Positions 63,461 to 64,000 of a DNA stretch of 64,000 nucleotides are shown in pieces. The stretch is from [Bacillus] enclensis (GTDB lineage Bacteria > Bacillota > Bacilli > Bacillales > Bacillaceae_B), in contig NZ_KQ758489.1 of assembly GCF_001456935.1 (NCBI RefSeq), positions 1 to 64,000 of the forward strand. Reading direction: 5' to 3'. Every line of letters begins with the position of its first letter. Within the stretch, counting starts at the first letter, position 1. The notes below the pieces were generated by a model, which was given only the letters and a program-made list of their open reading frames with translations, did no database searches and was not told the DNA's origin. The translations under genes were made by a program, and so were the position numbers.

Positions 63461-63493
63461 TTAAAGAATCCGCGATTCATAGCGGCGCCTCCC

Positions 63494-64000
63494 TTACATG
63501 CTTGGAACGGAAGCCGCGCCCCGATTCTCCACGCCAAACGTCTGAAACACATTCTTCGTCTGAACGGGATATACTTCCCGTCCGGCCAATTGATTAATGA
63601 TAACGGCATTCCGGTGTGCCCCGAGTCCAAGGTCTGGTGCGCCGACTCCGTGCGTGTGCATCTCCCCGTTTTGAATGAAGATGCTGCCGGCATCGCCGAG
63701 GTAAGTCTCCAGGCGGTAATCCTTTGTTATCTTGAATCTGCCGGCTTGATCGTATGCCAGATCATCTTTCATGGCCGATAGAAACGACGGAATCGCTGAT
63801 TTGTAACCTGTCCCGAAGATGACGACATCAGTGTCTTGAGTGAACCCTTCTTCTTTTACTTGGTGATACCCGCTGAGCGAGAAGCCGCTGCCTGTAGATT
63901 CAAGACCGGTGATTTCGGTCATCGCCTGCAGGGAGATCGGAGGGTAGTCACTTCCGATCGAGCGCTCGTACAGATAGTCATAAATCTCCGCGCTCGTGTC
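63494..64000 (-). CDS. L-lysine/L-ornithine N-monooxygenase-like siderophore hydroxylase, C-terminal part
   Basis: The frame is open to the window edge and covers the last 168 residues. DVVIFGTGYKSAIPSFLS is the conserved ATGY-type NADPH/substrate block of IucD/SidA/PvdA flavoprotein hydroxylases. Further down, RLETYLGDAGSIFIQNGEMH, THGVGAPDLGLGAHRNAVIIN and REVYP complete the family's C-terminus. The enzyme N-hydroxylates an amine (lysine, ornithine, diaminopropane or cadaverine) for hydroxamate formation. It lies upstream of the NIS synthetase on the same strand. Confidence 0.9.
   Translation of the reverse strand, partial: DTSAEIYDYLYERSIGSDYPPISLQAMTEITGLESTGSGFSLSGYHQVKEEGFTQDTDVVIFGTGYKSAIPSFLSAMKDDLAYDQAGRFKITKDYRLETYLGDAGSIFIQNGEMHTHGVGAPDLGLGAHRNAVIINQLAGREVYPVQTKNVFQTFGVENRGAASVPSM

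Overview
The window is chromosomal DNA from a Gram-positive, endospore-forming member of the Bacillaceae. Evidence: strong AGGAGG-type ribosome sites, a SUF operon in the order sufCDSUB, a SAM-I riboswitch, FadR, CcpA, Fur and PhoP operator matches, an H-type small acid-soluble spore protein, CotF-like coat proteins and a gerA-type germination operon. The stretch from about 0.7 to 32.9 kb follows the gene order I know from the yur-yus region of Bacillus subtilis (suf, yurZ, metNPQ, yusD-yusG, gcvH, yusI, fadE-fadA-fadN, yuzL, fadM, yusN, yusU, yusV), with local insertions.

Layout. 0-0.3 kb: cut end of an IS3-type insertion sequence. 0.64-6.0 kb: SUF iron-sulfur operon. 6.3-7.5 kb: a frameshifted small gene, a repeat array and yurZ. 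7.6-10.4 kb: methionine ABC importer with its SAM riboswitch. 10.5-13.5 kb: yusDEFG, gcvH and an ArsC/Spx-fold gene. 13.7-14.9 kb: an SDR gene and an ArsR-type regulator in one operon. 14.9-21.2 kb: fatty-acid beta-oxidation genes and yuzL. 21.6-26.4 kb: membrane proteins, a cation/proton antiporter and proline dehydrogenase. 26.6-28.0 kb: coat proteins and yusU. 28.0-32.9 kb: iron-siderophore import (reductase, ATPase, two permeases, divergent binding protein) around a two-box Fur promoter. 33.7-37.4 kb: spore germinant receptor. 37.5-45.5 kb: iolW-like dehydrogenase, thioredoxin, lipase-like protein, two small spore-type genes, alkaline phosphatase with PhoP boxes, a DDAH-like protein and twin KGG-repeat stress proteins. 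45.8-58.8 kb: acyl-CoA synthetase, DEAD-box helicase, redox enzymes, the catDE/YodB-type thiol-stress locus, a NERD protein and small genes. 59-64 kb: a sugar isomerase-like gene and part of a hydroxamate-citrate siderophore operon (hydroxylase, NIS synthetase, divergent aspartokinase).

The most unusual content is intergenic. Six separate gaps hold arrays of units spaced exactly 20 or 21 bp apart. Each array has its own short conserved core and diverged spacers. There are also two families of dispersed structured repeats. One is a roughly 250-bp nested palindrome whose inner cassette is flipped in one copy. The other is a roughly 170-bp element with MITE-like ends and an internal hairpin showing a compensatory change between copies. 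I do not recognise the phased arrays as a named element, and they are the best candidate here for something undescribed.

Functionally the window joins iron supply and use (SUF, siderophore synthesis, import and reduction), fatty-acid and proline catabolism under FadR/CcpA-type sites, methionine import, and spore formation and germination. All functions are inferred by reading; no database search was run.
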